NCBI GenBank assembly: GCA_963793415.1
Contig: CAWCAC010000002.1
Coordinates: 186,001 to 250,000, forward strand
Direction: 5' to 3'
Length of the DNA stretch: 64,000 bases
Source of the DNA: CAXMST01 sp963793415
GTDB taxonomy: Bacteria; Actinomycetota; Thermoleophilia; Solirubrobacterales; 70-9
The notes under the pieces are model-generated. The model was given only the letters and a program-made list of their open reading frames with translations. It was not told the origin of the DNA and searched no databases. Below are positions 49,648 through 57,738 of the stretch, in pieces. The number at the start of each line of letters is the position of its first letter. Positions within the stretch are counted from its first letter, which is position 1. Position numbers and translations under genes: made by a program.

Positions 49648-50109
49648 TCAGCCCGTAAGCGGAGCCGGAACGATCATCACCGGGCGCTTGGCGTGCTGGC
49701 TGACCGCGGTCGCGACGCTTCCCTTGAGGACGTAGTCGATGCCCGTGCGGCCGTGAGAACCGAGCACGATCAGGCCGACATCGTTGTGATCGGCGACCTC
49801 GATGATCGTCGACCAGATCGCCGTCCGCTCGGCCTCGACGATTGGCTCCGCGTCGAAGCCCGCCGCCCGGCAGATCTCGGCCCCCTCCGCCGCCGTACGC
49901 TTCGCCCCGTCCTCGATCCCGGAGTCGGTCTCGGCGACGAGCGAGGCGTTCATCCCGACAGGCCCGAAGGCGATCGACTCGATCCCCTGCCAGACGGTCA
50001 GCACCAGCGCCGGCGCCGGCTTGACCAGAGCGCTCCCGACGCGCACCGCCTCGGCGGCGAAGTCGGAGCCGTCATAGGCAAAGAGCACGCGGTCGCTGTC
50101 TGGAGACAT
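49648..50109 (-). CDS. universal stress protein (UspA family)
   Basis: 153 residues. Single Usp domain: VLFAYDGSDFAAEAVRVG at the start and the ATP-binding motif GSHGRTGIDYVLKGSVATAVSQHAKRPVMIVP (G-2x-G-9x-G-S type) at the end, so an ATP-binding member. A CAGGACGAAAG sequence lies just before the ATG. Intact, although it sits between two decayed genes. Confidence 0.93.
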   Translation of the reverse strand: MSPDSDRVLFAYDGSDFAAEAVRVGSALVKPAPALVLTVWQGIESIAFGPVGMNASLVAETDSGIEDGAKRTAAEGAEICRAAGFDAEPIVEAERTAIWSTIIEVADHNDVGLIVLGSHGRTGIDYVLKGSVATAVSQHAKRPVMIVPAPLTG

Positions 50110-50191
50110 CTTTCGTCCTGTTCTGGCCGGGGACAGAGGGGATCCTACGACTCGCAGCCCGAGGGCCCCGGATCGCTAGCTTGCTTCGCCA

Positions 50192-50468
50192 GTGGACCTC
50201 GACTGGGACACCGGCGCGACGCTCGTTCCCGAGCTCGGCGAGCTGCGCCGCCGCCGCAGCGCCAAGTGGACCCAGTACCCCACCGATGTGCTGCCGGCGT
50301 GGGTGGCGGAGATGGACCTGGCGCTGGCCGAGCCGATCACCGAAGCGCTGGCGGAGGCGGTCGCCTGCGGCGACGCGGGCTACGGCAACCCGGATGCGGC
50401 CGGTCTCTCGGAGGCGTTCGCCGGGTTCGTCGAGCGCCGGCTTGGCTGGAGAGTCGAGCCGGCCCGCG
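50192..50468 (+). pseudogene. truncated PatB/MalY-like aminotransferase (N-terminal remnant)
   Basis: GTG 50192, with TAGCTT 9 nt upstream. About 90 residues match the opening of pyridoxal-phosphate cystathionine beta-lyase/PatB proteins (RRRRSAKWTQYPTDVLPAWVAEMDLALAEPITEALAEAV, GDAGYGNPD). Homology ends at WRVEPAR; the lysine-bearing catalytic region is absent and the frame becomes Arg/Ser-rich. A deletion seems to have joined it to the following open frame. Confidence 0.65.
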
Positions 50469-50469
50469 G

Positions 50470-50826
50470 GTGCTGGCCGGCGAGGCGGTCGTCGCGCTCC
50501 CATGCGGCGGCGGCGAGAGCGGCGCCCTCGATCCGATGCTCGAGCGCGTCTACACGCACCTCGTCTCCGCATTCGGCGCCGCCAACGCCGGCGGCGACCC
50601 AGCCGAGAAGCTCGACCTCGCCCATCTCTCCTGCCAGGTGCCCGAGGATTACCCGGAGGCCGAGCTGCTGCACGAGCTCGAGGAGCTGATCGGCGCCGTG
50701 GCCTCCGAGCACCTGCCGGTGATCAGCGACGGCGAGCACCGGTTCGGAGCGCTCGAGCAGGCACTCGTCTCGCTGCTGATCATCGCCCGCACACCGACTG
50801 CCGGCGCAGCAGGCGCGATGCCCTGA
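50470..50826 (+). CDS. hypothetical protein fused by deletion to the PatB remnant
   Basis: 118 residues from GTG 50470 (ATG 50536 also possible). Reads as a natural, mostly helical protein: DPMLERVYTHLVSAFGAANAGG, KLDLAHLSCQVPEDYPEAELLHELEELIGAVASEHLPVISD. No family recognised. It starts in a different frame right where PatB similarity ends, so it may be the surviving 3' part of another gene. Confidence 0.4.
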   Translation: MLAGEAVVALPCGGGESGALDPMLERVYTHLVSAFGAANAGGDPAEKLDLAHLSCQVPEDYPEAELLHELEELIGAVASEHLPVISDGEHRFGALEQALVSLLIIARTPTAGAAGAMP

Positions 50827-50838
50827 CGCCGGTCCGGC

Positions 50839-51258
50839 TCAGTCGAGCCGGACGCCGCCGTCCGCGGTCAGGGTCCAGTGCGGGTTGTGGGCGATCTCCC
50901 AGGGGTGGCCGTCGGGATCGATGAAGAGGCCGCTGTATCCGCCCCAGAACGTCTCCGCGGGCTCGCGGGGGATCTCGGCGCCGGCGGCCCGGGCCTCCTC
51001 GATCGCCGCGTCGACCTCGGCCGGCGAGCCGAGGTTGAGCGCGAGCGTCGTCCCGCCCCAGCCGCCCGGATCGGCGACGACGCTGTCCTCAGCGAGCCGG
51101 GCCCGATCCCAGAGCGCGAGGACCATGTCGCCGGCCTGGAAGAAGGCGACGTCGTCCTCGGGTGCCGCTCCGGTCGTCCAGCCGAGCGCCTCGTAGAAGG
51201 CGCGAGCACGTCCGAGGTCGGCGACGCCGAGCGTGATCAGGCTGACGCGCTGCTTGAT
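50839..51258 (-). CDS. VOC-family protein with ATC start
   Basis: 139 residues from an ATC at 51258. Typical single-chain VOC (glyoxalase/bleomycin-resistance) protein: KQRVSLITLGVADLGRARAFYEALGW, DMVLALWD, GGTTLALNLG, and GYSGLFIDPDGHPWEIAHNP at the end. The first ATG (51126) would remove the whole first beta-alpha-beta-beta-beta unit. Upstream of the domain the frame has no ATG, GTG or TTG before its stop. The ATC aligns with the usual initial Met and lies 6 nt after AAATAT (7 nt after TAAATA). Confidence 0.85.
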   Translation of the reverse strand: MKQRVSLITLGVADLGRARAFYEALGWTTGAAPEDDVAFFQAGDMVLALWDRARLAEDSVVADPGGWGGTTLALNLGSPAEVDAAIEEARAAGAEIPREPAETFWGGYSGLFIDPDGHPWEIAHNPHWTLTADGGVRLD

Positions 51259-51397
51259 GACGGCATATTTAGCGCAGTTTCCGGGTAGTACGGACGTCCA
51301 GACGGTGCGGAGCCCTTGAGTTGTTCAAGCGATCCGTCGATGTCAGGGATACCCACACCTGTCTATCCGTCCTACCCGAGAAAGCAGGTTCCCCGAC

Positions 51398-51817
51398 ATG
51401 CAGCTCGCCAAGTACCCCCGCGGTCGCGAACACGCTCGTTCGATCGACGCAACTCCCGTGCGCCACCCGCACGGAGCCGACCACCTCGCCACCGAGGAGG
51501 CCCCGCACGGCTTCCAGCGCGGTCCCGTGATCGACACCGAGTGGATCGGCTGGAAGGTGACCGACGCGCTCGGCCGCACCGTCGGCCGGGTCGAGGGCAC
51601 GCTCCAGCCCGACTGGCTGATCGTCCGCGACCGGCGCGGTCACCACTTCCTCGCCCCCGCGACCGAGGCGATCGCCGGCGGATCCTCGGTTTTCCTCCCC
51701 TATGACCAGGAGCTGATCGCCTCGGCGCCCGAGGTCGACGGTGAGGACGTCCCCGACCCCGAGACCCTCGCCAAGGCGCGCCGGCACTATCGCGTCAACC
51801 GCTTCCGCGCGGCCTGA
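51398..51817 (+). CDS. PRC-barrel-like protein, first of a tandem pair
   Basis: 139 residues. After a basic 45-residue head comes a small beta-barrel domain WIGWKVTDALGRTVGRVEGTL...WLIVRDRRGHHFLAPATEA, then SVFLPYDQELIASAPEV and a helical tail. The same pattern is repeated in the next gene. PRC-barrel proteins act in RNA processing, photosynthesis and stress. GTTCAA...GGGATA upstream resembles a sigma-B-type promoter (weak evidence). An intrinsic terminator follows. Confidence 0.72.
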   Translation: MQLAKYPRGREHARSIDATPVRHPHGADHLATEEAPHGFQRGPVIDTEWIGWKVTDALGRTVGRVEGTLQPDWLIVRDRRGHHFLAPATEAIAGGSSVFLPYDQELIASAPEVDGEDVPDPETLAKARRHYRVNRFRAA

Positions 51818-51821
51818 GCCA

Positions 51822-51845
51822 GCCCGGCTCCCCGGGCGTCTTTTT
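51822..51845 (+). terminator. intrinsic terminator between the PRC-barrel-like genes
   Basis: GCCCGG (51822-51827) and CCGGGC (51832-51837) around CTCC, then GTCTTTTT. A true U-tract terminator, rare in this GC-rich window; it separates the two paralogs into different transcripts. Confidence 0.85.
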
Positions 51846-51963
51846 CCAACCCTGAAGCGCCGCAAACGACGGCCCTGCGCCGCCTGCACGGTCCCCCTTG
51901 CGTGCCGCCTGCCGATGGGTCAAGATCGCATCGGACCTACCCCACCGACCCCGGAGGCCCGAT

Positions 51964-52311
51964 TTGAAGGCGCGCGAAGTCCACCACCTGAAGGCGCACC
52001 CGCCGACCGACGAGGAGATCACCGCGTGGATCGGCTCGAAGGCGACCGACGAGTTCGGCAAGTCGGTGGGCAAGATCGAGGACGTCTACCGGGTCGGCGA
52101 GAAGCTCGAGTGGCTGCTGATCCGCCACCGGCGCTCGCACCACTTCCTCGCTCCCGTGCTCGACGCGGTCGGCAGCGCGGGCAGCGTCTTCCTCCCCTAC
52201 ACGAGCGAGATGATCGAGAGCGCGCCCGAGGTCCGGCCCGGCCGGCTCGCCGACGAGGAGACGCTCGCTGCGGCAGCCGACCACTACAACCTGGACCGCA
52301 GCCGGGTCTGA
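51964..52311 (+). CDS. PRC-barrel-like protein, second of a tandem pair
   Basis: 115 residues from TTG 51964, fixed by GGAGG six bases upstream. WIGSKATDEFGKSVGKIEDVY...WLLIRHRRSHHFLAPVLDAV, SVFLPYTSEMIESAPEV and a final DEETLAAAADHYNLDRSRV align along their length with the protein encoded at 51398. Clearly a duplicate. Role unknown. Confidence 0.72.
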   Translation: MKAREVHHLKAHPPTDEEITAWIGSKATDEFGKSVGKIEDVYRVGEKLEWLLIRHRRSHHFLAPVLDAVGSAGSVFLPYTSEMIESAPEVRPGRLADEETLAAAADHYNLDRSRV

Positions 52312-53041
52312 GCCCGGAGAGCCCGACGGCTGCGCGAGGCGAGGGCGAGGGGCTGAGACGGGGCCTCAGCCCTCGCTCTCGGCGGGCTCCGGCTCCTCTT
52401 CGTGAGTCGGACTCGTAGAGGCTCTCGGAGGCGAGCTCGTTCAGCTTCCGGTCCCAGAGCTTGACCTCGAGGTAGAGGTCGTCGCCGAAGCCGTGGACCG
52501 CGTCGACAGCAAGCAGTGAGAAGCGGCCGTCATTGACGGCGGCCTGATCGAGCACCTCGCCCGCGAGCTCGGCGCTGGAGGCAATCGCACCGCGAACGAG
52601 CGGCGTGCCCCAGACCAGCGTCACCTCGCCGCCGCGGCCGCCGTCGGCGCGCCACTCGCCGATCACGGCGTCGTTGAGGTCGATCTTCCAGTCCGGGTTG
52701 TCGTCGGCGGTGATGTCGGTGAAGTCGGCTTCAGCCGAGAGCTCGCCCGGCTCCTCGCCCTCGGCCGCCTGCTCGAAGTGGACGTAGCCGTAGTACTCGG
52801 GCAGCCCGCCCTCGTCGTCGGAGGCACGACCGACGACCGGGACGTAGGTGCGCCGGCCCCAGGTCCGCTCGGGGAAGAAGCGCAGGGTCTCGACGTCGAC
52901 GGGAGCGCCGGCCTCGTCGGCGAACTCGGCGCAGGCGCCGGCGAAGCAGGCGCCGAGCCGCTCCTCCCAGTCGCCGTAGGGACGGGCCTCCTGGGCGGTG
53001 TCGGCCATGAACCGTGGAAAGGGTCGAGCGATCGGTGGCAT
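52019..53041 (-). CDS. hypothetical acidic protein with C-terminal frameshift
   Basis: The open frame from ATG 53041 (TAGGCT 8 nt upstream) encodes a natural protein up to about base 52405: FFPERTWGRRTYVPVVGRASD, EYYGYVHFEQ, FGDDLYLEVKLWDRKLNELASESLYES. Beyond this the frame turns into an Arg/Ser/Pro-rich run to 52019, antisense to the PRC-barrel gene. One base removed near 52403 instead gives HEEEPEPAESEG and a stop at 52366, a typical acidic end, so the true gene is probably 52366-53041 (about 225 residues). Family not recognised. Confidence 0.6.
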   Translation of the reverse strand: MPPIARPFPRFMADTAQEARPYGDWEERLGACFAGACAEFADEAGAPVDVETLRFFPERTWGRRTYVPVVGRASDDEGGLPEYYGYVHFEQAAEGEEPGELSAEADFTDITADDNPDWKIDLNDAVIGEWRADGGRGGEVTLVWGTPLVRGAIASSAELAGEVLDQAAVNDGRFSLLAVDAVHGFGDDLYLEVKLWDRKLNELASESLYESDSRRGAGARRERGLRPRLSPSPSPRAAVGLSGLRPGCGPGCSGRLPQRASPRRRAGRAGPRARSRSSRSCRGGRRCPRCRPRRARERGSGASAGGGSAATRASRRPGRRPRSCPPTCRTRRSPSSRSTR

Positions 53042-53056
53042 CGCCGTGCAGCCTAC

Positions 53057-54169
53057 TCAGGCACCGGGATCGGGGGATCCGGCCCGCGCGAGCGCCTCGC
53101 GCAGGTCGCTCGCCGCCTGCTCGGGCGGGTAGACGTCGATGTCGACGCCGGTGCCGAGCTCGAAGCCTGCCTTGTGGGTGAGCCGCGGGACGAGGTCGAG
53201 ATGCCAGTGGAACTCCTCGGTCGCGCGCGGCGCCGTCCGCACCCAGAGGTTGAGCTGCGGGGTCGTGCCGAAGACCCCTTCGAGCGCAAGCAGGGCCTTC
53301 GCCAGCATCTGAGCGCCGCGGTCGTCGTCCTCGAAGCGGGCGGCGGGAGTGCGCGGGGCGAGCCGCAGCTCGAACGGCGATCGCGAGGACCAGGGGCAGA
53401 AGAGGATCGCCTCGGAGTCGACGGCGACGAGGCGGTCGCGGCGGCGGACCTCCTCGACGATCACGTCCTCGAGCAGGTGGCTGCCCTGGGTGCGCTCGTG
53501 GTAGGCGTTGAAGCGCTCGCGCTCGCGCGCGATCTCGGCCGGCACGAACGGCAGCGCGTAGAGCTGGGCGTGGCTGTGCTCGAGCGAGGCGCCCGCCCGC
53601 GGGCCTTCGTTGACGATCAGGTGCACGTACGAGGCCGTCGCCGAGTGGGCGGCGACGCGGGCGCGCCAGGCGGCCATCGCGGCGGCGATCCCGTCGGCGC
53701 CGAGCTCGATCAGCCGCGTGCGATGGGCCGGGTGGTTGACGATCACCTCGTGACTGCCCTCGGCCGGCGTCGCGCCGAACAGGTCGGGGGCGGTGGTCCG
53801 GTTCGAGGCCCGGAGCGGATCGGCGGAGCTGGTCAGGCCGGCCTCCGAGCCCGAGCGGGTCGCCGCCGGCCGGGCTCCGGGCGCCGCCGGCTCGAGCGGC
53901 GCCAGCGCCGGATAGAGGTTGGGGATCGCGCGCTGTCTCCAGCCGGGCGTGTCGGGCTCGCCGCCGCCGGGCCGGTCGGCCCAGACCTCGGGCGGCGTCC
54001 GCCCCTCGCGGCCCTCGCAGAACGGGCAGGACTCGGCGGCGCCGGGCGCGGCCTCGGCGGCGTCCGCGGCGAACGCGTCCGGACGCGCGGCGCGGCCGGG
54101 AGCGAGGACCGTGCGCAGCCCGGTGAGCTGGTCGATGCGGATCTCGGGAGCGCGGGGGTCGTCGGTCAC
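53057..54169 (-). CDS. galT: galactose-1-phosphate uridylyltransferase-like HIT-fold enzyme
   Basis: 370 residues from GTG 54169 (GATAAT 9 nt upstream). Zinc-type motif CPFCEGREGRTPPE, then GSHEVIVNHPAH and the catalytic EHSHAQLYALPF (HxHxQ), with a second histidine cluster HWHLDLVPRL. This is the GalT branch of the HIT superfamily, moving UMP between UDP-glucose and galactose 1-phosphate; an ADP-glucose or other NDP-sugar phosphorylase-like activity is also possible since no galK or galE is beside it. Confidence 0.85.
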   Translation of the reverse strand: MTDDPRAPEIRIDQLTGLRTVLAPGRAARPDAFAADAAEAAPGAAESCPFCEGREGRTPPEVWADRPGGGEPDTPGWRQRAIPNLYPALAPLEPAAPGARPAATRSGSEAGLTSSADPLRASNRTTAPDLFGATPAEGSHEVIVNHPAHRTRLIELGADGIAAAMAAWRARVAAHSATASYVHLIVNEGPRAGASLEHSHAQLYALPFVPAEIARERERFNAYHERTQGSHLLEDVIVEEVRRRDRLVAVDSEAILFCPWSSRSPFELRLAPRTPAARFEDDDRGAQMLAKALLALEGVFGTTPQLNLWVRTAPRATEEFHWHLDLVPRLTHKAGFELGTGVDIDVYPPEQAASDLREALARAGSPDPGA

Positions 54170-54213
54170 GAGCCGGTGATTATCGCGGCGACGCGGGCAG
54201 CGCGCGGCGACGC

Positions 54214-54762
54214 TCAGCCGTTGACGGCGTACTTGTCGATGTCGGCGGCGAGGTCGTCCTGGGAGGTGTAGAGGCCGCGGTGCACGAAGGTCTTCTCGCC
54301 GGCCGCGTTGTAGAAGATCGTCGAGGGGAACTCTGGCGAGGCGCCCTCCTCGTTGGCGATCGCCTCGTCCGGATCGGAGAAGCTCGGGTAGGGGACCGGG
54401 TGGTCGCGGAGGAAGGTCTCGGCGGCGTCGTTGGAGTCGTTCGAGTTGATGCCGAGGAACGCGACCCGATCGCCGCGGTCGGCCGCCTCCTGCTGGAAGT
54501 ACGGGAACTCCTCGCGGCAGGGCCCGCACCACGAGGCCCACTTGTTGATCACGATCGGGTACCCCTTGAGCGCTTCGACCTCGGCCCGGAAGGCGTCGCT
54601 GCCGCCCTCGATCAGGGTGCCGCCGGCCGCATAGAGGCCGGCCAGCTTCGGCGGCGCCGATTCGGTCATCTTCGTGTAGCTCGGCGCATCCTCCGCATTG
54701 CCCGGATCGACCTCGGAATCGTCGGAGCCACAGCCCGCGAAAAGCAGCGTCGCGAGCAGCAC
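54214..54762 (-). CDS. TlpA-like thioredoxin-fold lipoprotein
   Basis: 182 residues. Short hydrophobic head with lipobox FAGC, then a thioredoxin-like domain with WCGPC in INKWASWCGPCREEFPYFQQ. Likely reduces disulfides or supports cytochrome c maturation outside the membrane. The GTG start leaves no basic residues before the hydrophobic stretch; in-frame codons before it are TAG-GCC-TCG-CTG, so the start cannot extend further. Divergent from the helicase gene. Confidence 0.82.
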   Translation of the reverse strand: MLLATLLFAGCGSDDSEVDPGNAEDAPSYTKMTESAPPKLAGLYAAGGTLIEGGSDAFRAEVEALKGYPIVINKWASWCGPCREEFPYFQQEAADRGDRVAFLGINSNDSNDAAETFLRDHPVPYPSFSDPDEAIANEEGASPEFPSTIFYNAAGEKTFVHRGLYTSQDDLAADIDKYAVNG

Positions 54763-54857
54763 CAGCGAGGCCTATCGAAAGCCGTCGGATCGGTGGTCTG
54801 ATTCGTGCGGAGGGGGGAGATGAAGCCATAACGCTGGGCGGGATGGTTAAATGGGCT

Positions 54858-54883
54858 GCGGTCCAAGGGGAACTTCGGACCGC
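54858..54883 (+). other. stem-loop in the long leader of the helicase gene
   Basis: GCGGTCC (54858-54864) and GGACCGC (54877-54883) pair, with AAG/CTT continuing the stem around GGGAA. It lies in the 232-nt divergent region between the lipoprotein and helicase genes, about 110 nt before the helicase ATG, which lacks a clear ribosome site. Possible attenuator or RNA-binding site of the helicase's own message. Confidence 0.4.
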
Positions 54884-54994
54884 GGGGATCAATCGGCCGG
54901 AAGAGTTTCCTACCCCGGACCGGTTCATTCCCACCGAGCTTACTGCGCTCCCCGCTCCACTCCGGAGCAGTGACAGCGCAGCGAAAGCCTTTCC

Positions 54995-57655
54995 ATGGCA
55001 GACACCGCAGCACTCGCCGCAGAAGCGGCAGAAGCGCTATCCAGCGCAGATATCGAACGCGTCGAGGAATTCACGCGTGAACCGATCCTGCTCGAGGGCG
55101 AGACGCCCGCCGACGTGATCGCGGGCACCGCCCGCAGGCTCGCGGTCGACGCCGCCCTGGGCGAGATCGCCGAGGGCGCCGCGGATCCCTCGATGAAGTG
55201 GCGCCAGGACTTCTCGCTGCTGCTCGGGCTCGAGCGGGTGCTGGCCGAGGACCCGCCGACCCTGAACGACGGCGCCACCCTGAACGAGCACCAGGTCGAC
55301 GCGCTCTCGGGCACCCTCGCGGCGCTCTCGGCAGAGATCGAAGATCCCGGCTCGAACGCTCGCGCCGCCGCCAACGGGGAAGGCAACGGTGCCGGCGCGC
55401 CCGCCGCGGCGCCCGCCGACCGGCGCGCGAATGCCGACGAGGAGGAAGACGAGGACGAGGAGAGCGACGAGGTCGGCGAGGACGAGGAGCCCCAGGACTG
55501 GGAGGAGTCCTCCGACGAGGAGGACGAGGACGTCGTCGCCGTCGACGATGACCCCGGCGCCAACCGCCGCTTCTGGTTCGAGCACGCGACCGGCGCCGGC
55601 AAGACGGTCGCCGCCGTTGGCTTCGTCGACGCCTCGCGCACCGGCGGCATCCTGATCCTCACCCACCGCCGCAACCTCGTCGAGCAGTTCATCGGCGAGA
55701 TCTCCGACCGCGGCTATGGCGACCGGCTCTGCCCGCCGCTGCTCGGCGACTCCGACCACCCCTACGGCCCGGTCACGGTCGAGACCTACCAGTGGTTCGT
55801 CCGCAACGCCGGCAACGTCTCCGACGCCTACTCGATCGTGATCTGCGACGAGGCCCACACGGCGCTCGGTGAGAAGACCTCGGCCTGCATCCGCAACTGG
55901 CTCGGTCCGACCTTCATCGGTATGACCGCCACCGGCGCCCTGATCGCCCGCCACGTCGCCGATCTGTTCCCGACGCAGACCTCGCGCTTCGACCTCGCCC
56001 AGGCCGCGCGCCGCGGCGTGATCGCACCGCTGCGCTGCATCCGGATCCCACCCGGCCCCGGCGTCCGCACGCTCGCCAACGTGCCGCTGCGCCGCGGCGA
56101 GGTCGACCAGGACTTCGACCAGGAGGAGCTCGCGAAGCTGCTCGACCAGGGCCCGTTCAACTTCGCCGTCGCCGACCTCTACCAGTCGCGCTTCCGCAAG
56201 GTCCCCGGCGTCGTCTACACCGCCGGCGTCGCCCATGCCAACAACGTCGCCGAGGCGATGCGAGCGGTCGGGATCAACGCCCGTTCAGTCTCCGGCGAGA
56301 CGCCGAAGCGCGAGCTCGCGGAGACGCTTGCCGCCTTCGACCGCGGCGAGGTCGACGTGCTCTGCAACGCGATGCTGCTCGCGGAGGGCTGGAACTCACC
56401 GAGGGCAACGATCTGCATGCACCTGGCGCCGACCGCCTCGAAGCGGATCTACCAGCAGCGCGTCGGCCGCGTCACCCGCCGCCACCAGGGCAAGGAGGCG
56501 GGCCTGGTGATCGACTTCGTCCACCCCGCCACCCGCCACGACGACAACATCGTCACCCTGCACAGCCTGCTCGACCGCGACGTCTACCGCGGCGGCGCGA
56601 TCGTCGTCGGCCCCGTACGCCGCGGACGCGGCCGCCGGGTCCGGGTCGAGAAGCGCGTGATCCCGGTCTCGGCCGATCCCGAGCGCCGCCTGCAGGTGCT
56701 CGAGCGCGAGCTCTGGCGGACCGCGGTGGAGCGCCTCGACTACTCCGAGCAGCACGTCTGGGCCGCGCTCGCCGGCGCCCGCGTGCAGCCGAACTCCTGG
56801 CGCAAGGCCAAGGCGATGCTTCAGCACGACCAGGCGAAGGAGCTGCGCCGCCGCTTCCTGCTCACCTGCATCCAGCGCAATCGCTCGAGCCAGCTGAAGC
56901 TGAAGGCGCTCGCCGAGCTGGCGGCCACGCGTGAGGCCGAGCCCTTCGACGAGGCGATCGACATGGTCGGCACCTGGCAGCGCGATCAGCGCCGTGCCGG
57001 CGTCCGCGTGCTCCTGCAGGCGCTGGCCGAGAAGCGGATCGGCCGCCGCGACCAGGCTCAGGCCTGGGTCTGGAGGCTGGCCGAGTTCACGCGCGAGTGC
57101 CACGAGGAGTACGCTGTCGCCCGCTGGCCCGAGACCAAGCGCCTGCTCGGCCTGTTCGTCAACTCTTCCGGCCGCGCCCACGGCAAGAACGCCCGCCGCC
57201 TCGTCCAGGCCGCCCGCGGCCAGGATCGCCGCCTCGCCGTCGCCCTGCTCGCCGCAGCGGTCGCCCACACTCCCGAGGCCGAGGAGGTCCTGCGCGGGGC
57301 GCGGATGCGGATGGCGAGGAAGCCGAGCGCCGTCGCCCGCGAGCTGCTCCGCAACCTGCCCAAGGGCGGCAAGAAGCGCCGCCGGCGCAAGCGCCGCGGC
57401 GAGGACGAAGGCAACGGCGACGGTCAGAGCGGCCAGGGCCGCAACAACCGCCGAGGACGCGGCAGTGGCAAGGGCGGCGGCCCCGCAGGCGCAGCAGCGG
57501 TCGATGACGACGACGCCCGCGACGAGGAGGAGGGCGACGACGCCCTCGACGACGACTTCGAAGACGACGAGGGGACCCGCGACGACGAAGGGCCCGAGAC
57601 CGACGAGCACGATGCCGTCGACGACGCCCCCGCGAGCGACGACGAAGAGGAGTAG
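54995..57655 (+). CDS. DEAH-type superfamily 2 helicase with acidic insert and acidic tail
   Basis: 886 residues. Helicase motifs: NEHQVDAL (Q-like, about 97-104), Walker A ATGAGKT (198-204), THRRNL, DEAH (285-288), MTATGAL, AEGWNSPRATICMHLAPT, and motif VI QQRVGRVTRR. A block of nearly pure Asp/Glu/Ser (about 148-186) interrupts the region before Walker A. The last 115 residues are a Lys/Arg cluster (KGGKKRRRRKRRG), an Arg/Gly segment, then about 60 mostly acidic residues. An ATP-dependent DNA or RNA translocase; substrate unclear. The convergent birA gene follows after copy C of the 46-bp repeat. Confidence 0.85.
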   Translation: MADTAALAAEAAEALSSADIERVEEFTREPILLEGETPADVIAGTARRLAVDAALGEIAEGAADPSMKWRQDFSLLLGLERVLAEDPPTLNDGATLNEHQVDALSGTLAALSAEIEDPGSNARAAANGEGNGAGAPAAAPADRRANADEEEDEDEESDEVGEDEEPQDWEESSDEEDEDVVAVDDDPGANRRFWFEHATGAGKTVAAVGFVDASRTGGILILTHRRNLVEQFIGEISDRGYGDRLCPPLLGDSDHPYGPVTVETYQWFVRNAGNVSDAYSIVICDEAHTALGEKTSACIRNWLGPTFIGMTATGALIARHVADLFPTQTSRFDLAQAARRGVIAPLRCIRIPPGPGVRTLANVPLRRGEVDQDFDQEELAKLLDQGPFNFAVADLYQSRFRKVPGVVYTAGVAHANNVAEAMRAVGINARSVSGETPKRELAETLAAFDRGEVDVLCNAMLLAEGWNSPRATICMHLAPTASKRIYQQRVGRVTRRHQGKEAGLVIDFVHPATRHDDNIVTLHSLLDRDVYRGGAIVVGPVRRGRGRRVRVEKRVIPVSADPERRLQVLERELWRTAVERLDYSEQHVWAALAGARVQPNSWRKAKAMLQHDQAKELRRRFLLTCIQRNRSSQLKLKALAELAATREAEPFDEAIDMVGTWQRDQRRAGVRVLLQALAEKRIGRRDQAQAWVWRLAEFTRECHEEYAVARWPETKRLLGLFVNSSGRAHGKNARRLVQAARGQDRRLAVALLAAAVAHTPEAEEVLRGARMRMARKPSAVARELLRNLPKGGKKRRRRKRRGEDEGNGDGQSGQGRNNRRGRGSGKGGGPAGAAAVDDDDARDEEEGDDALDDDFEDDEGTRDDEGPETDEHDAVDDAPASDDEEE

Positions 57656-57675
57656 CCACCGGTCCTCAACAGGGA

Positions 57676-57721
57676 CGAACGTCCCTCAGGTGCCCCTATA
57701 GATCGGTGTGAGGGACGTTCG
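57676..57721 (+). repeat. 46-bp palindromic repeat, copy C
   Basis: CGAACGTCCCTCA and TGAGGGACGTTCG arms, core CCCCTATAGATCGG. Same orientation as copy A. Lies between the convergent helicase and birA genes, 20 nt past the helicase stop and 17 nt past the birA stop. Confidence 0.92.
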
Positions 57722-57738
57722 CGGTGTTGGCGCCGGGC

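Noticed and set aside
49474..50469. Plus-strand open frame running over uspA into the PatB remnant
   Set aside because: Antisense to the intact universal stress protein and lacking any family pattern; only its 3' part after 50470 is possibly coding.
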